Positions 29,039 to 38,106 of a stretch of DNA of 55,317 nt are shown one piece after another. The translations under genes were made by a program, and so were the position numbers. The notes beneath the pieces are model-generated. The model worked only from the letters and a program-made list of their open reading frames with translations. It made no database searches and had not been told where the DNA came from. The stretch's first letter is position 1; each line of letters begins with the position of its first letter. This stretch comes from Phenylobacterium sp. Lineage in GTDB: Bacteria; Pseudomonadota; Alphaproteobacteria; Caulobacterales; Caulobacteraceae. The stretch is from the NCBI RefSeq assembly GCF_004799515.1, contig NZ_SSMX01000038.1, positions 1-55,317 of the forward strand, in the 5' to 3' direction.

Positions 29039-29886
29039 GCTGCCTCGCCCTCGGCCTCCAGGGCGGTGAGCGCCTTGTAGGCGGCCAGGAACGGGGCCTG
29101 GGCGATCAGCATATAGACCGGCGCCACCACCAGCTCGGCGATCAGGGCGAAGACGTAGGCGCCGGGCCGCTCGGCGAAGGCCTGCGGGTCGGACAGGCTG
29201 ACCGGCGCCAGGGTGTGGAAACCGCCGATCGCCGCCTGGATCAGGGCGGTGACGATGAAGAGCACGACGGCGATCAGGACCAGCAGGCAGAGCGCCATGG
29301 CGATCATGCCGAACAGCGCCCAGAACCGCCCCTTGGTCAGCCGCCAGGAATCTGCCAGGCCAAAGCGGCCGAGGGCGAAGTTGGCCGGGCCGGCCAGGCT
29401 GGTGCGGATCACCAGCCAGATCACCAGGACGACAAAGACCGCAGTCCCCACCGCCGCGGCGGGGCCGCTGATCTGCTCCAATCCCCGCAGCAGCATCGCG
29501 CCTAAGGTCATCAGGAGGACGAAGACCACGATCACGGTCAGGTAGAGGCCGAACAGCCGAAGTTCGTCGCGGCTGAAGCGCAGGTAATAGAGTCCGGGCG
29601 GGGCCGCGGGCCGGAGTTCCATCCGGTAAAGGGCGGCCAGCACCACCCACTGCACCGCCGCTCCGCCCAGGCCCAGCACCGTCCCTCCGATCACCGCGCC
29701 CATGAGGTTCGCCTGGTCCTGCGAGCGGGCGGCCAGGGCGGCGATGACGATGCCGATGACCGCCAGGATCACCAGGGCCACGAAGCTCACCACCGAGAAC
29801 AGGCACCAGCCCAGGACCAGGCGCCAACGGGTGCGCACCACCTGGAAGCCTTCCAGGGCCGCGTCGCTGGCGGAAAAGGCGCCCAT
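29035..29886 (-). CDS. Multi-pass membrane protein, paralogue A
   Basis: The 283-residue protein has about six hydrophobic helices and shares an opening (FSASDAALEGFQVVRTR) and an internal pattern (RTSLAGPANFALGRFGLADS then TKGRFWALFG) with the gene upstream at 29899-30825, so the two are tandem paralogues. I do not recognise the family; similar glycerophosphoryl-phosphodiesterase-like membrane domains are common in Caulobacteraceae. They may work together in the inner membrane. The convergent GST gene shares its CTAG stop. Expression would begin upstream of the second copy, 12 bases away. Confidence 0.75.
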   Translation of the reverse strand: MGAFSASDAALEGFQVVRTRWRLVLGWCLFSVVSFVALVILAVIGIVIAALAARSQDQANLMGAVIGGTVLGLGGAAVQWVVLAALYRMELRPAAPPGLYYLRFSRDELRLFGLYLTVIVVFVLLMTLGAMLLRGLEQISGPAAAVGTAVFVVLVIWLVIRTSLAGPANFALGRFGLADSWRLTKGRFWALFGMIAMALCLLVLIAVVLFIVTALIQAAIGGFHTLAPVSLSDPQAFAERPGAYVFALIAELVVAPVYMLIAQAPFLAAYKALTALEAEGEAA

Positions 29887-29898
29887 GGCGCGCGGGCC

Positions 29899-30825
29899 TC
29901 AGCCCGCCTCGGGCTGGACGCTGAGCGGCTGAGCCGGCGGCCAGCCGTGCAGATCCCGGTACGCCACGGCTCCTGGCGCAGCGATCACCGCGTTGTAGAG
30001 GGCGCTCAACACACTGTTGACGATCGCATAAGCGATCACGCCGATGCTGAGATGGCTTCGAAGGTTCGCACCATCCGCAGCGAATATCGCTTTCACATCG
30101 GAAAGCTGTCTACCCATCATCAGCGCCACAGCCCCGGCAACGCCGGCGAAAACGGTCATCAGCAACACCCCGACCGCGATGATGCAGATCACAGCCAGGA
30201 AATAGGCGCTGAACAGCGGCCAGAACTGGCCACGGGTCAGGGTCCAGGACTCAAAGATCGCCAGCCGCCGCTCGGCGAAAGTCGCCACGGGCGCCAGAGA
30301 TAGGCGCACCAGCACGTAGATAATCACTCCGAACGAGAAGACCGTTCCGACCAAGCTCGCGAAGGTCGCCGCCGCCGGAACCACGGTCGAGATCAGGACG
30401 ACCAAGACGCCGACCGCCATCCCCACGCTGACGACCAAGCCGATGGCGATACCCATGAAGATCACCGTCAGCCCCATGAGCCGCAACTCGTCGGCTCCCA
30501 GGCGGAGGTAGCCGAAACGAGTATCGTCATGACGGAAGATCAGCCGATAAACCGCCGCCGCCATCACACTCAGCACAGCCAGCCCGAGGACCAGGATCGG
30601 CGCGATCAGAATTAAGGTGTCGACGAATTGCTGGGGCGTAAGAACCTCTTCGGCATTTATCGCGTCGAGGCCCGCCTTGATGCTTCCTGGCATGAAGCCG
30701 TCAATGACGACTCCCAGGACGCTGATGGCGAAGCTCACGATTACCCAAACGCCGAACGCTTTGGGATTTTCGCGTGTGACTCGAAACCCTTCGAGCGCCG
30801 CTTCAGTAGCTGAAAACCCCGACAT
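29899..30825 (-). CDS. Multi-pass membrane protein, paralogue B
   Basis: The 308-residue partner of the previous gene opens MSGFSATEAALEGFRVTREN and contains RLSLAPVATFAERRLAIFES with TLTRGQFWPLFS, matching the same places of the other copy. It has six to seven hydrophobic helices. Codon use looks less G/C-rich than in neighbouring genes (for instance in residues 60-85), which may mean more recent arrival or relaxed selection. I start at ATG 30825 by analogy with the paralogue; a further in-frame start exists ten codons upstream. Confidence 0.75.
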   Translation of the reverse strand: MSGFSATEAALEGFRVTRENPKAFGVWVIVSFAISVLGVVIDGFMPGSIKAGLDAINAEEVLTPQQFVDTLILIAPILVLGLAVLSVMAAAVYRLIFRHDDTRFGYLRLGADELRLMGLTVIFMGIAIGLVVSVGMAVGVLVVLISTVVPAAATFASLVGTVFSFGVIIYVLVRLSLAPVATFAERRLAIFESWTLTRGQFWPLFSAYFLAVICIIAVGVLLMTVFAGVAGAVALMMGRQLSDVKAIFAADGANLRSHLSIGVIAYAIVNSVLSALYNAVIAAPGAVAYRDLHGWPPAQPLSVQPEAG

Positions 30826-30925
30826 CCTCGTCCTTCGGGCCCGGCCCCGTATCAACTGGAACGAGTCGGCCCCCCTTTGGATGCAAGGTTGGGGCTGGGC
30901 CCCACCGTGCGCAAGGCCCCGCTCG

Positions 30926-30941
30926 CGATCCGTCCGGATCG
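30926..30941 (+). repeat. Perfect 7-2-7 inverted repeat ahead of trmFO
   Basis: CGATCCG-tc-CGGATCG lies 17 bases upstream of the trmFO ATG in the divergent 133-base gap. It could be an operator or a leader hairpin; there is no U-run and no known motif match. Confidence 0.4.
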
Positions 30942-30958
30942 TTGCTAGTTAGCCACGC

Positions 30959-32359
30959 ATGATGACACAGCCTGTACATGTGGTGGGCGGCGGCCTGGCC
31001 GGCTCGGAAGCCGCCTGGCAGATCGCCGAGGCCGGCGTCCCGGTCGTGCTGCACGAGATGCGTCCAGTGCGCGGCACCGACGCCCACCAGACCGACCGGT
31101 TGGCCGAACTGGTCTGCTCCAACTCCTTCCGCGCCGACGACTGGACCGGCAATGCGGTGGGCCTGCTGCACGCGGAGATGCGCCGGCTGGGGTCGGTCAT
31201 CCTGGCCTGCGGCGACGCGCACCAGGTGCCGGCGGGCGGCGCGCTGGCCGTGGACCGCGACGGCTTCTCCGAAGCTGTGACGGCGCGGCTGGGGGCCCAT
31301 CCGCTGATCGCCATCGAACGCGGCGAGGTCGCGGGCCTGCCGCCGGCCGAATGGGACAGCGTGGTGGTGGCCACCGGGCCCCTCACCTCGCCCGCCCTTT
31401 CCGACGCCATCCTGGCGCTGACCGGCGAGGGCCAGCTCGCCTTCTTCGACGCCATCGCGCCCATCGTGCACCTGGAAAGCGTCGACATGGACGTGGCCTG
31501 GCGCCAGTCGCGCTACGATAAGGAAGGCCCCGGCGGCGACGCGGCCGCCTACATCAACTGCCCGATGGACAAGGCGCAGTACGACGCCTTCATCGACGCC
31601 CTGCTGGCCGGTCCGAAGTCGGAGTTCAAGGACTGGGAGCACGTCCCCTATTTCGACGGCTGCCTGCCCATCGAGGTGATGGCCGAGCGAGGCCGCGAGA
31701 CCCTGCGCCACGGGCCCATGAAACCGGTCGGCCTGACCAACGCCCACAAGCCGGCGGAGAAGGCCTGGGCCATCGTCCAGCTGCGGCAGGACAATGCGCT
31801 GGGCACGCTCTGGAACATGGTGGGCTTCCAGACCAAGCTGAAGCACGCCGCCCAGACCGAGATCTTCCGCACGATCCCGGGGCTGGAGAAGGCGGTGTTC
31901 GCAAGGCTCGGCGGGCTGCACCGCAACACCTTCCTGAACTCGCCGGCCCTGCTGGACGCCTCGCTCAGGCTGAAGGCCGATCCGCGCCTCCGCTTCGCCG
32001 GCCAGGTGACCGGCGTTGAGGGCTATGTGGAGAGCGCCGCGGTGGGCCTGCTGGCCGGCCGCTTCGCCGCCGCCGAACGCCTGGGCCGCGCCGTCGTCCT
32101 GCCGCCGCCGACCACGGCGCTTGGGGCCCTGATCGGCCACATCACCGGCGGGCACCTCGACGGCGGCGCGGGCTCCTTCCAGCCGATGAACATCAACTAC
32201 GGCCTGCTGCCGCCGCTGGAGCCGCCGCGCCACGGCGCCGACGGCAAGCGCCTGCCCCACAAGGAGCGCGGCCGGGCCAAGAAGCGGCTGATGGGCGAAC
32301 GCGCGCTCGCCGACCTCGACGCGTGGATCGCCGGCGCCCCGGCGCTCGCCGCGGAGTAG
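30959..32359 (+). CDS. trmFO: tRNA (uracil-54-C5)-methyltransferase, folate/FAD type
   Basis: The 466-residue enzyme methylates U54 of tRNA to ribothymidine using methylenetetrahydrofolate and FADH2. The FAD motif [20 protein letters not shown] opens the protein; further family blocks are [55 protein letters not shown] and [15 protein letters not shown]. Length and blocks are typical. It faces the phytoene-synthase-like gene convergently with nine bases between the stop codons. Two in-frame ATGs begin it; I use the first. Confidence 0.97.
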   Translation: MMTQPVHVVGGGLAGSEAAWQIAEAGVPVVLHEMRPVRGTDAHQTDRLAELVCSNSFRADDWTGNAVGLLHAEMRRLGSVILACGDAHQVPAGGALAVDRDGFSEAVTARLGAHPLIAIERGEVAGLPPAEWDSVVVATGPLTSPALSDAILALTGEGQLAFFDAIAPIVHLESVDMDVAWRQSRYDKEGPGGDAAAYINCPMDKAQYDAFIDALLAGPKSEFKDWEHVPYFDGCLPIEVMAERGRETLRHGPMKPVGLTNAHKPAEKAWAIVQLRQDNALGTLWNMVGFQTKLKHAAQTEIFRTIPGLEKAVFARLGGLHRNTFLNSPALLDASLRLKADPRLRFAGQVTGVEGYVESAAVGLLAGRFAAAERLGRAVVLPPPTTALGALIGHITGGHLDGGAGSFQPMNINYGLLPPLEPPRHGADGKRLPHKERGRAKKRLMGERALADLDAWIAGAPALAAE

Positions 32360-32368
32360 CTTTCGCCT

Positions 32369-33049
32369 TCAGATCTTCCCGCGCGCCACAGCGATGGTCA
32401 GCCGCAGCCGCCGGGCGAAGTCGTTGCTGGCGGGCCGGCCGGCCAGGGCGGCGTGGGCGACGGCGGGAAAGGCCGCAACGCTGAGGGCGCGCGAGGCGCT
32501 GCGCGCGGCGTGGATCACCCGCAGGAAGGCGGGGCGCAGCTCCGGCGCGTCCGCCAGCCGCCGGCCGAGCGCCCAGGCCGAGCCGCCGGCCAGCGCCATC
32601 TTGGCGTCCGTCGCCGGGTCCAGCACCTGAGCGGCCAGCAGAGCCGTGAGGCCGCCGGTGTCGCGCGCCCAGTCCAGGGCCTCGCCCTCGCCCATGGGCG
32701 AACGGTCGAGTTCGCGGTAGCGGGCGTCGATCAGGGTCTCCAGCGGCGCGCGGTCGAGGCCGCGGCGGCTGACCACCTCGGCCAACGCCTGGGCGGCGGG
32801 ATGCTGGCGCACGGCGCGGTCCTCGAAGACCTCGTCCAGCACCTCGCGCCACCAGGTCAGGCGGATCTCGCCCAGGAGGGCGTTGGAGGCGACCTTAGGG
32901 GCTCGGGCCAGCTCGTTGTCGAAGGCGTAGAGGGCGATCACGTCGGCGCGGGCCCGCGGGTCGGCGATGAAGCGGCTCGACAGCCAGCGGTCCGGGTCGA
33001 TCCGCCGGATCTGGGCGTCGAGGTCGAGGGGGCTGATGTCTTCGCTCAT
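32369..33049 (-). CDS. Squalene/phytoene synthase family protein, NDUFAF6-like
   Basis: The 226-residue protein has the all-helical trans-isoprenyl-synthase fold but is short and lacks a full DDxxD pair: the first motif reads AFDNELARAPKVAS and no second aspartate cluster is seen. This form matches the NDUFAF6 (C8orf38) branch, which in mitochondria assists complex I assembly and is not a synthase. Helix blocks IRLTWWREVLDEVFE and LDWARDTGGLTALLAAQ fit. It lies downstream of the secDF-Mth938 genes on the same strand, with the PuuD gene between. Confidence 0.82.
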   Translation of the reverse strand: MSEDISPLDLDAQIRRIDPDRWLSSRFIADPRARADVIALYAFDNELARAPKVASNALLGEIRLTWWREVLDEVFEDRAVRQHPAAQALAEVVSRRGLDRAPLETLIDARYRELDRSPMGEGEALDWARDTGGLTALLAAQVLDPATDAKMALAGGSAWALGRRLADAPELRPAFLRVIHAARSASRALSVAAFPAVAHAALAGRPASNDFARRLRLTIAVARGKI

Positions 33050-33057
33050 GGCCGCAA

Positions 33058-33088
33058 ATGAAAAGGCCCGCCGGTTAAGGCGGGCCTT
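33058..33088 (-). terminator. Intrinsic terminator of the PuuD-like gene
   Basis: AAGGCCCGCC-ggttaa-GGCGGGCCTT is a perfect ten-base stem (33063-33088). Read on the minus strand, the stem is followed by TTTT (through 33061), the U-run needed for Rho-independent termination of the gene ending at 33108. The phytoene-synthase-like gene then starts at 33049 and probably needs its own promoter or read-through. Confidence 0.85.
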
Positions 33089-33107
33089 CCCATGCTCGTT
33101 CCCGGCT

Positions 33108-33722
33108 TCAGCCGAAGATGGTCTGCGACATGGTCATGGCGACCAGCATCGGCAGGGACAGCATCATGTTGGTGCGCGAGCCCAGCATGGCCATGCGCGC
33201 GGCCTTGGCCTTGGTGTCGGCGTCGGCTTCCACCAGGCCCAGGGCCCGCTTCTGGTTCGGCCAGATGATGCCCCAGACGTTCAGCATCATGATGATGCCC
33301 AGCCACATGCCCAGGCCCAGGAGGGCGTACTGCTTGCGGCTCGTCGGATCGGCCGCGCCAGCCAGACCAAAGCTCAGGGTCTGGACGATGTATCCGCGCT
33401 GTCCGGCGATCGCCAAGCCCATGATCACCGTCGCCAACGCCGCCCAGCGGAACCAGAACAGCGCCTCGGGCGCGATGTATTTCGAGACGCCCGGCTTCAG
33501 CTCGGCGGGGACGGCCGGCATCACCCGAATCTGCACGAAGTTGAAGTAGTAGAGCAGCCCGATCCACAGAATGCCGAAGAACACATGCATCCAGCGCATG
33601 ACCGCCTGGACGAAGATCGGCCCCGCGCCCTGCGGCCCCATGGCGTAGGCGACGATCATCACCACCGCCAGCAGGAAGCCGACGATGAAAGTGTTGCGGA
33701 AATTGGAAAGCAGTCCGGCCAT
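33108..33722 (-). CDS. PuuD-like urate hydroxylase membrane protein, short form
   Basis: The 204-residue protein has five to six helices and the DUF989/PuuD pattern FVQAVMRWMHVFFGILWIGL, with histidine in the first loop, and RTNMMLSLPMLVAMTMSQTI at the end. PuuD proteins are inner-membrane urate oxidases that usually carry a C-terminal cytochrome c; this one ends without it and resembles the short alphaproteobacterial branch of unknown electron acceptor. Urate oxidation is thus only probable. A strong terminator follows. It sits between the Mth938 and phytoene-synthase-like genes. Confidence 0.8.
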   Translation of the reverse strand: MAGLLSNFRNTFIVGFLLAVVMIVAYAMGPQGAGPIFVQAVMRWMHVFFGILWIGLLYYFNFVQIRVMPAVPAELKPGVSKYIAPEALFWFRWAALATVIMGLAIAGQRGYIVQTLSFGLAGAADPTSRKQYALLGLGMWLGIIMMLNVWGIIWPNQKRALGLVEADADTKAKAARMAMLGSRTNMMLSLPMLVAMTMSQTIFG

Positions 33723-33801
33723 TTTATGCCCCTCAAGAATCCTACCCTGACACTCAGCTATAGGGCAGTTTGCCGCAGGCGGAAACGGTCGAGCTTCGAG
33801 G

Positions 33802-34161
33802 TCAGACGGCGATCAGGGCCAGCGCCAGGCGGCGGCCCTCGGAGGTGAGCACGTTGTAGAGCTTGGCCGCGGCGGGCGTGTCCATGAATTCCAGCCCGAA
33901 GCCGGCGGCCAGCAGCGCTTCCCGGATGGCGCGTGGCGGCTGGGCGTTGCGCGCGCCCACGCCCAACAACAGGAACTCCACCTCAGCCCGGCCGGCGGCG
34001 AACACCGGCGCCAGACTCTCCACCGTCAGCTCGGAGAGCGCGGTCACCGGCCAGGCCTGCGCCACGTCGCCGACGATCAGCAGCGAGCCCTCGTGCCGTT
34101 CCCCGGACAGGCGGAAGCCGCCCTCGCCGTAGGCGTCGATGGAGGGCGCGTCGCGGGCCAT
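33802..34161 (-). CDS. Mth938-like (NDUFAF3 homologue) protein
   Basis: The 119-residue protein has the MTH938/DUF498 fold pattern: IDAYGEGGFRLSGERHEGSL, then VEFLLLGVGARNAQPPRAIRE and the end FMDTPAAAKLYNVLTSEGRR. Its mitochondrial counterpart NDUFAF3 (C3orf60) helps build complex I. It follows secF after 15 bases on the same strand, an arrangement shared by many alphaproteobacteria, so it is probably the last gene of the yajC-secD-secF operon. A role in membrane-protein or complex I assembly is inference from that order. Confidence 0.9.
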   Translation of the reverse strand: MARDAPSIDAYGEGGFRLSGERHEGSLLIVGDVAQAWPVTALSELTVESLAPVFAAGRAEVEFLLLGVGARNAQPPRAIREALLAAGFGLEFMDTPAAAKLYNVLTSEGRRLALALIAV

Positions 34162-34176
34162 GCCGCCGCCCCTCGC

Positions 34177-35157
34177 CTAGCGGGCCGTCGCGGGCTTCAG
34201 GGGCTCGGCCGGCTCGTCGGCAGCGCCCCGTTTGACGCCCCACAGCATGATCACCGGCGCGGCGATATAGATCGAGGAATAGGTGCCGATGCCGATGCCG
34301 AACAGCATAATCACCGACAGACCGTAGAGCGTCGGGCCGCCGAACACCGCCAGCGCCACCAGGGCGATGACCGCGGTCAGGCTGGTGATGATCGTCCGGG
34401 TCAGCATCTCGTTGATCGACATGTCGATCACCTCGCCCAGCGGCATCGACTTGTACTTGCGCAGGTTCTCGCGGAACCGGTCGAACACCACGACGGTGTC
34501 GTTCATCGAATAGCCGATGATGGTCAGGATGGCGGCCACCGATCTCAGGTCGAACTCGATCTTGCCGAAGCGGCCCATGATGGCGATCAGGCCGAAGGTC
34601 AGGAAGACGTCGTGGAACAGGGCCGCGACGGCGCCCAGGCCGAACTGAAACTCGAACCGGAACCAGATGTAGAGCAGCATCGCCAGGATCGCGAGGCCAA
34701 GGCCCAGGAGGCCCTTGCTGAGCAGCTCCCCGGAGAAGGTCGGGCCCACCACGTCGGTGCTGGCGAACTTGACGGCGCCGAACGCCTTGGTCAGCGCCCC
34801 TTGCACGCGGGTGACCGTCGCGCTGATGTCGGCGCCCTTGGGGGCCTCGAACCGCAGGATCGCCGCGCCGGGGGCGCCGGCGGTCTGGACGGTCTCGTTG
34901 AGGTTCAGCCCCTGCAGGGCGGCGTGGATCTTCGCGGGATCGGCGGGCTGGGGCGCCGTGGAGATGTCCATCACCGTGCCGCCCTGGAAGTCGATGCCGC
35001 AGGCCAGGCCGCCGCACGGCGGCTTCAGCGGATAGAGCGTCAGGAACAACGAACCGATGATCGCCAGCACCGACAGCGAGGCGAACACCCGTGCCAGTCG
35101 CACGAACCGGAAGTGGGTGCGGACGGGCAGAACCTTGATGAAGGGCCAGAATTTCAT
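34177..35157 (-). CDS. secF: Protein translocase subunit SecF
   Basis: The 326-residue inner-membrane protein works with SecD in proton-driven late steps of Sec export. It has TM1 (ARVFASLSVLAIIGSLFLTL), a periplasmic domain opening GIDFQGGTVMDISTAP, and five C-terminal helices with GYSMNDTVVVFDRFREN and INEMLTRTIITSLTAVIALV, both conserved SecF blocks. Length is normal. It lies 12 bases after secD on the minus strand. Confidence 0.96.
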   Translation of the reverse strand: MKFWPFIKVLPVRTHFRFVRLARVFASLSVLAIIGSLFLTLYPLKPPCGGLACGIDFQGGTVMDISTAPQPADPAKIHAALQGLNLNETVQTAGAPGAAILRFEAPKGADISATVTRVQGALTKAFGAVKFASTDVVGPTFSGELLSKGLLGLGLAILAMLLYIWFRFEFQFGLGAVAALFHDVFLTFGLIAIMGRFGKIEFDLRSVAAILTIIGYSMNDTVVVFDRFRENLRKYKSMPLGEVIDMSINEMLTRTIITSLTAVIALVALAVFGGPTLYGLSVIMLFGIGIGTYSSIYIAAPVIMLWGVKRGAADEPAEPLKPATAR

Positions 35158-35169
35158 GCGCTGGCGTCC

Positions 35170-36774
35170 TTACGCGATCGGCAGGGTCTTCGGGCGGGCG
35201 GCTTTGAACCACCAGGCCAGAAGCACTTGGGTGACGAGAACCGCCGAGAAAACGGTGGTGAAAACCCCGATCAAGAGCGTCCAGGCGAAGCCCTTCACCG
35301 GACCGGAGCCCAGGTTGAACATGATCACAGCCGAGAAGACGTGGGTCATGTTGGCGTCGAAGATCGTGCCCCAGGCGCGGGCGAAACCGGCGTCCATGGA
35401 CGAGATCAGGCTCTTGCCGGACCGCAGTTCATCGCGCATCCGCTCGTAGATCAGCACGTTGGCGTCCACGGCGACGGCGAGCGTCAGGATCAAGCCGGCG
35501 ATGCCCGGCAGGGTGAGCGTCGCCTGGGTGAAGCTCATGACGCCGATGATCATCAGGGCGTTGACCCCCAAGGCGATCAGCGAAATCCCCCCGAACAGGA
35601 AGCCATAGATCAGCAGCATGAAGACCATGGTCGCCACCAAGCCGACGACCGCCGAGATCGTGCCGGCCTTGACCGCGTCGGCGCCCAGCTCGGCGCCCAC
35701 CGACCGCTGCTCCTCGACCTTCATTGGCGCCGGCAGGGCGCCCGCGCGCAGCAGGACCGAGAGCTCGTTGGCGCTTTCCGGGGTGAAGTGGCCCGTGATG
35801 CGGCCCGACCCGCCAGTGATGGCGGTCTCGATCACCGGGGCGGAGATCACCTTCTTGTCGAGGACGATGGCGAAGCGCTTGCCGATGTTCTGACGAGTGG
35901 TGTCGCCGAACCGCCTGGAGCCCAGGCCGTTGAAGCGGAACTCCACCACCGAGCCGCCGCTCTGCTGGTCGAAGCCCGGCGAGGCGTTGGTCAGCATCTC
36001 GCCGGTGACCACCGAGCGCTTCTTGACGATGTAGCTAGGGGCGATGCCGTCGGTGGAGGCCAGCAGCTCGTCGCCCGGCGGGATGCGGCCGGCGGCGATG
36101 TCCTCCTGCGCGGCCCCGTCGTCGACCATCTGGAAGGTCAGCTTGGCGGTCTGGCCGATGAGGCTTTTCAGCTTCTCCGGATCGTTCTCACCGGCCGCCT
36201 CGATGACGATGCGGTTCTTGCCCTGCCGGACGGGATTGATCTCCTTGGCGCCGGTCGTGTCGACCCGGCGGCGGATGACTTCGATATTCTGCTCCACGGC
36301 CTTGGAGGCCTCGGCGTCGAAGGCTTCCGGCACAAAGGCCACCAATAGGCGCTGATCGGCGCCGGGCGTCACCGTGACGTCGCGGCCTCCGGGAACGCCG
36401 GCCAGGGGCGCGCCGACCGTCTGGCGCAAGGCGTTAGCAGCGTCGGTCACCTGGGCGGGATCGGTGATGCGAAGGCCGATCTGGCCGCTCACCACCGCCA
36501 GGTCGGTGAAGGCGATGTTCTTGTCGTGCAGTTGGGTGCGGATGTCCTCCGCCATGTTGGTCAGCCGCTCGTCGCGCAGCGCCACTGTGTCCACCGAATA
36601 CAGCAGATAGGACCCGCCCTGCAGGTCGAGCCCCAGGTGCAGGGTCGACTTCGGCATGAACGCCGGCAGGCGGTCGCGGACATTGGCCGGCAACAGGTTC
36701 GGCAAGGTGAACAGTAGGCCAAGGATCGTCGCGATAACGACGAAGAACACCCTCACACGGCTGGAATTCATCAT
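35170..36774 (-). CDS. secD: Protein translocase subunit SecD
   Basis: The 534-residue partner of SecF has an N-terminal helix (VRVFFVVIATILGLLFTLPN), the GLDLQGGSYLLYSVD motif, the large periplasmic P1 domain, and six helices in the C-terminal half with AVDANVLIYERMRDELRSGK and DANMTHVFSAVIMF. All conserved SecD blocks are visible at normal length. ATG 36774 with a second ATG next to it begins the gene. YajC lies immediately upstream on the same strand. Confidence 0.96.
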   Translation of the reverse strand: MMNSSRVRVFFVVIATILGLLFTLPNLLPANVRDRLPAFMPKSTLHLGLDLQGGSYLLYSVDTVALRDERLTNMAEDIRTQLHDKNIAFTDLAVVSGQIGLRITDPAQVTDAANALRQTVGAPLAGVPGGRDVTVTPGADQRLLVAFVPEAFDAEASKAVEQNIEVIRRRVDTTGAKEINPVRQGKNRIVIEAAGENDPEKLKSLIGQTAKLTFQMVDDGAAQEDIAAGRIPPGDELLASTDGIAPSYIVKKRSVVTGEMLTNASPGFDQQSGGSVVEFRFNGLGSRRFGDTTRQNIGKRFAIVLDKKVISAPVIETAITGGSGRITGHFTPESANELSVLLRAGALPAPMKVEEQRSVGAELGADAVKAGTISAVVGLVATMVFMLLIYGFLFGGISLIALGVNALMIIGVMSFTQATLTLPGIAGLILTLAVAVDANVLIYERMRDELRSGKSLISSMDAGFARAWGTIFDANMTHVFSAVIMFNLGSGPVKGFAWTLLIGVFTTVFSAVLVTQVLLAWWFKAARPKTLPIA

Positions 36775-36789
36775 AGCGGGGGAAGCGCC

Positions 36790-37146
36790 CTAGACCTTGG
36801 CGTCGTTGGCGGGCGCAGGGGTTCCGCGGGCCTGCACCTCGGAGATCATCGCCTTGCGCACCTTGACGGTGACGCCGGTGGCGATCTCGACGCCCACGTC
36901 GGCGTCTTCCACCCGGACGATCTTGCCGTGCACGCCCGAGGACAGCACAACGTTGTCGCCGCGCTTCAGGCCGCCCAACATCGTCTGGTGCGCCTTCATC
37001 CGTTGTTGCTGCGGGCGGATCATCAGGAAGTAGAAGAGAACGACCAGGGCGACCAGCGGCAGGAACTGGACCAGCATGTCCATCGGGCCGCCTCCGCCGA
37101 GGAGGCCGCCGCCGGCGGCTTGAGCATAGGCAGGGGTGGCGAACAT
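36790..37146 (-). CDS. yajC: Preprotein translocase accessory protein YajC
   Basis: The 118-residue protein has one helix, LVQFLPLVALVVLFYFLMIR, followed by PQQQRMKAHQTMLGGLKRGD and VVLSSGVHGKIVRVEDADV, the YajC signature. It associates with SecDF in the inner membrane. I start at ATG 37146, where GGAGAGG stands at the right distance, although the frame stays open further upstream. Ahead lies a 120-base divergent region shared with the DUF815 ATPase gene. Confidence 0.94.
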   Translation of the reverse strand: MFATPAYAQAAGGGLLGGGGPMDMLVQFLPLVALVVLFYFLMIRPQQQRMKAHQTMLGGLKRGDNVVLSSGVHGKIVRVEDADVGVEIATGVTVKVRKAMISEVQARGTPAPANDAKV

Positions 37147-37266
37147 GGCCTCTCCGGAAAGCATCATTGCGGCGGCCCTTGGGAGGCCCCCGCTCGAAAG
37201 TCGGCGGAAGCTATGCGCTGCGACCCCGATTTGCAATGGAACCGGGAGCCGTTAGGTGTCGCAGCC

Positions 37267-38106
37267 ATGACGCACGAGCTGGAACCCGTCCTCACCCGCA
37301 TCGCCGAGGCCTTGGAGCGACTGGCGCCGCCGCGCCCGCTTGAGCCCGACTTCACCGCCGCGCGGCTGTTCCGCCACGACCCCGCCAGCGGGGCTTTCCA
37401 TCCGGCGCCGGACTATCCCCTGCCCTTGGCCGCCCTGGTGGGCGTGGAACGGCAGAAGGACCGGTTCGTGGAGAACCTGCGGCGTTTCGCCGATGGCTTG
37501 CCGTACAACCATGCTCTCCTCTGGGGCGTGCGCGGCACCGGCAAGAGCTCACTGGCAAAGGCCGCCTTCATGGATGTGGCGCGGGCCTCGCCTGAACTGA
37601 AGCTGGTGGAGGTGGACCGCGACCAGGTCACCGCCCTGCCCGCCCTGTTCGACGCCTTGCGCGGCCGGGCCGAGCGGTTCGTCGTGCTTTGCGACGACCT
37701 GTCCTTCGAGGAGGGCGCGGCGGCGGCCAAGGCGCTGAAATCGGCGCTGGAGGGCGGCGTCTCCGGACCGCCGGCCAATGTGCTGTTCGCCGCCACGTCC
37801 AACCGCCGCCACCTGATGCCGCGCGGGCACGGCGAGGACAAAGGGCTCGTGGCCGCTGCGGAGGACGCCGAGGAAGAGGTCAGCGTCTCCGACCGCTTCG
37901 GCCTGTGGGTCGGCTTTCCGCCCATGGACCAGGCCAACTACCTGGCCGCCGTCGAGGGCTATGCTGAACGCTATGGCCTCAGCGCGGGCGGCCTGGAGCG
38001 GCGCGCCCTGCAGTGGGCCCAGCTGCGCGGCGGCCGCTCGGGCCGCGTCGCCTGGCAGTTCATCCGCGACCTGGCGGGCGAACTGGGCAGGCCCTTGCCG
38101 CTCTAG
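37267..38106 (+). CDS. DUF815 AAA-type ATPase
   Basis: The 279-residue protein matches the DUF815 ATPase family: LVGVERQKDRFVENLRRFAD leads to Walker A GVRGTGKSSL, Walker B VVLCDDLSFEE, sensor-like VLFAATSNRRHLMPR and arginine-containing SDRFGLWVGFPPMDQ. These proteins are soluble or membrane-associated ATPases of unknown target. The ATG at 37267 begins with a weak site. Its stop is shared as CTAG with the dipM gene. Confidence 0.88.
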   Translation: MTHELEPVLTRIAEALERLAPPRPLEPDFTAARLFRHDPASGAFHPAPDYPLPLAALVGVERQKDRFVENLRRFADGLPYNHALLWGVRGTGKSSLAKAAFMDVARASPELKLVEVDRDQVTALPALFDALRGRAERFVVLCDDLSFEEGAAAAKALKSALEGGVSGPPANVLFAATSNRRHLMPRGHGEDKGLVAAAEDAEEEVSVSDRFGLWVGFPPMDQANYLAAVEGYAERYGLSAGGLERRALQWAQLRGGRSGRVAWQFIRDLAGELGRPLPL

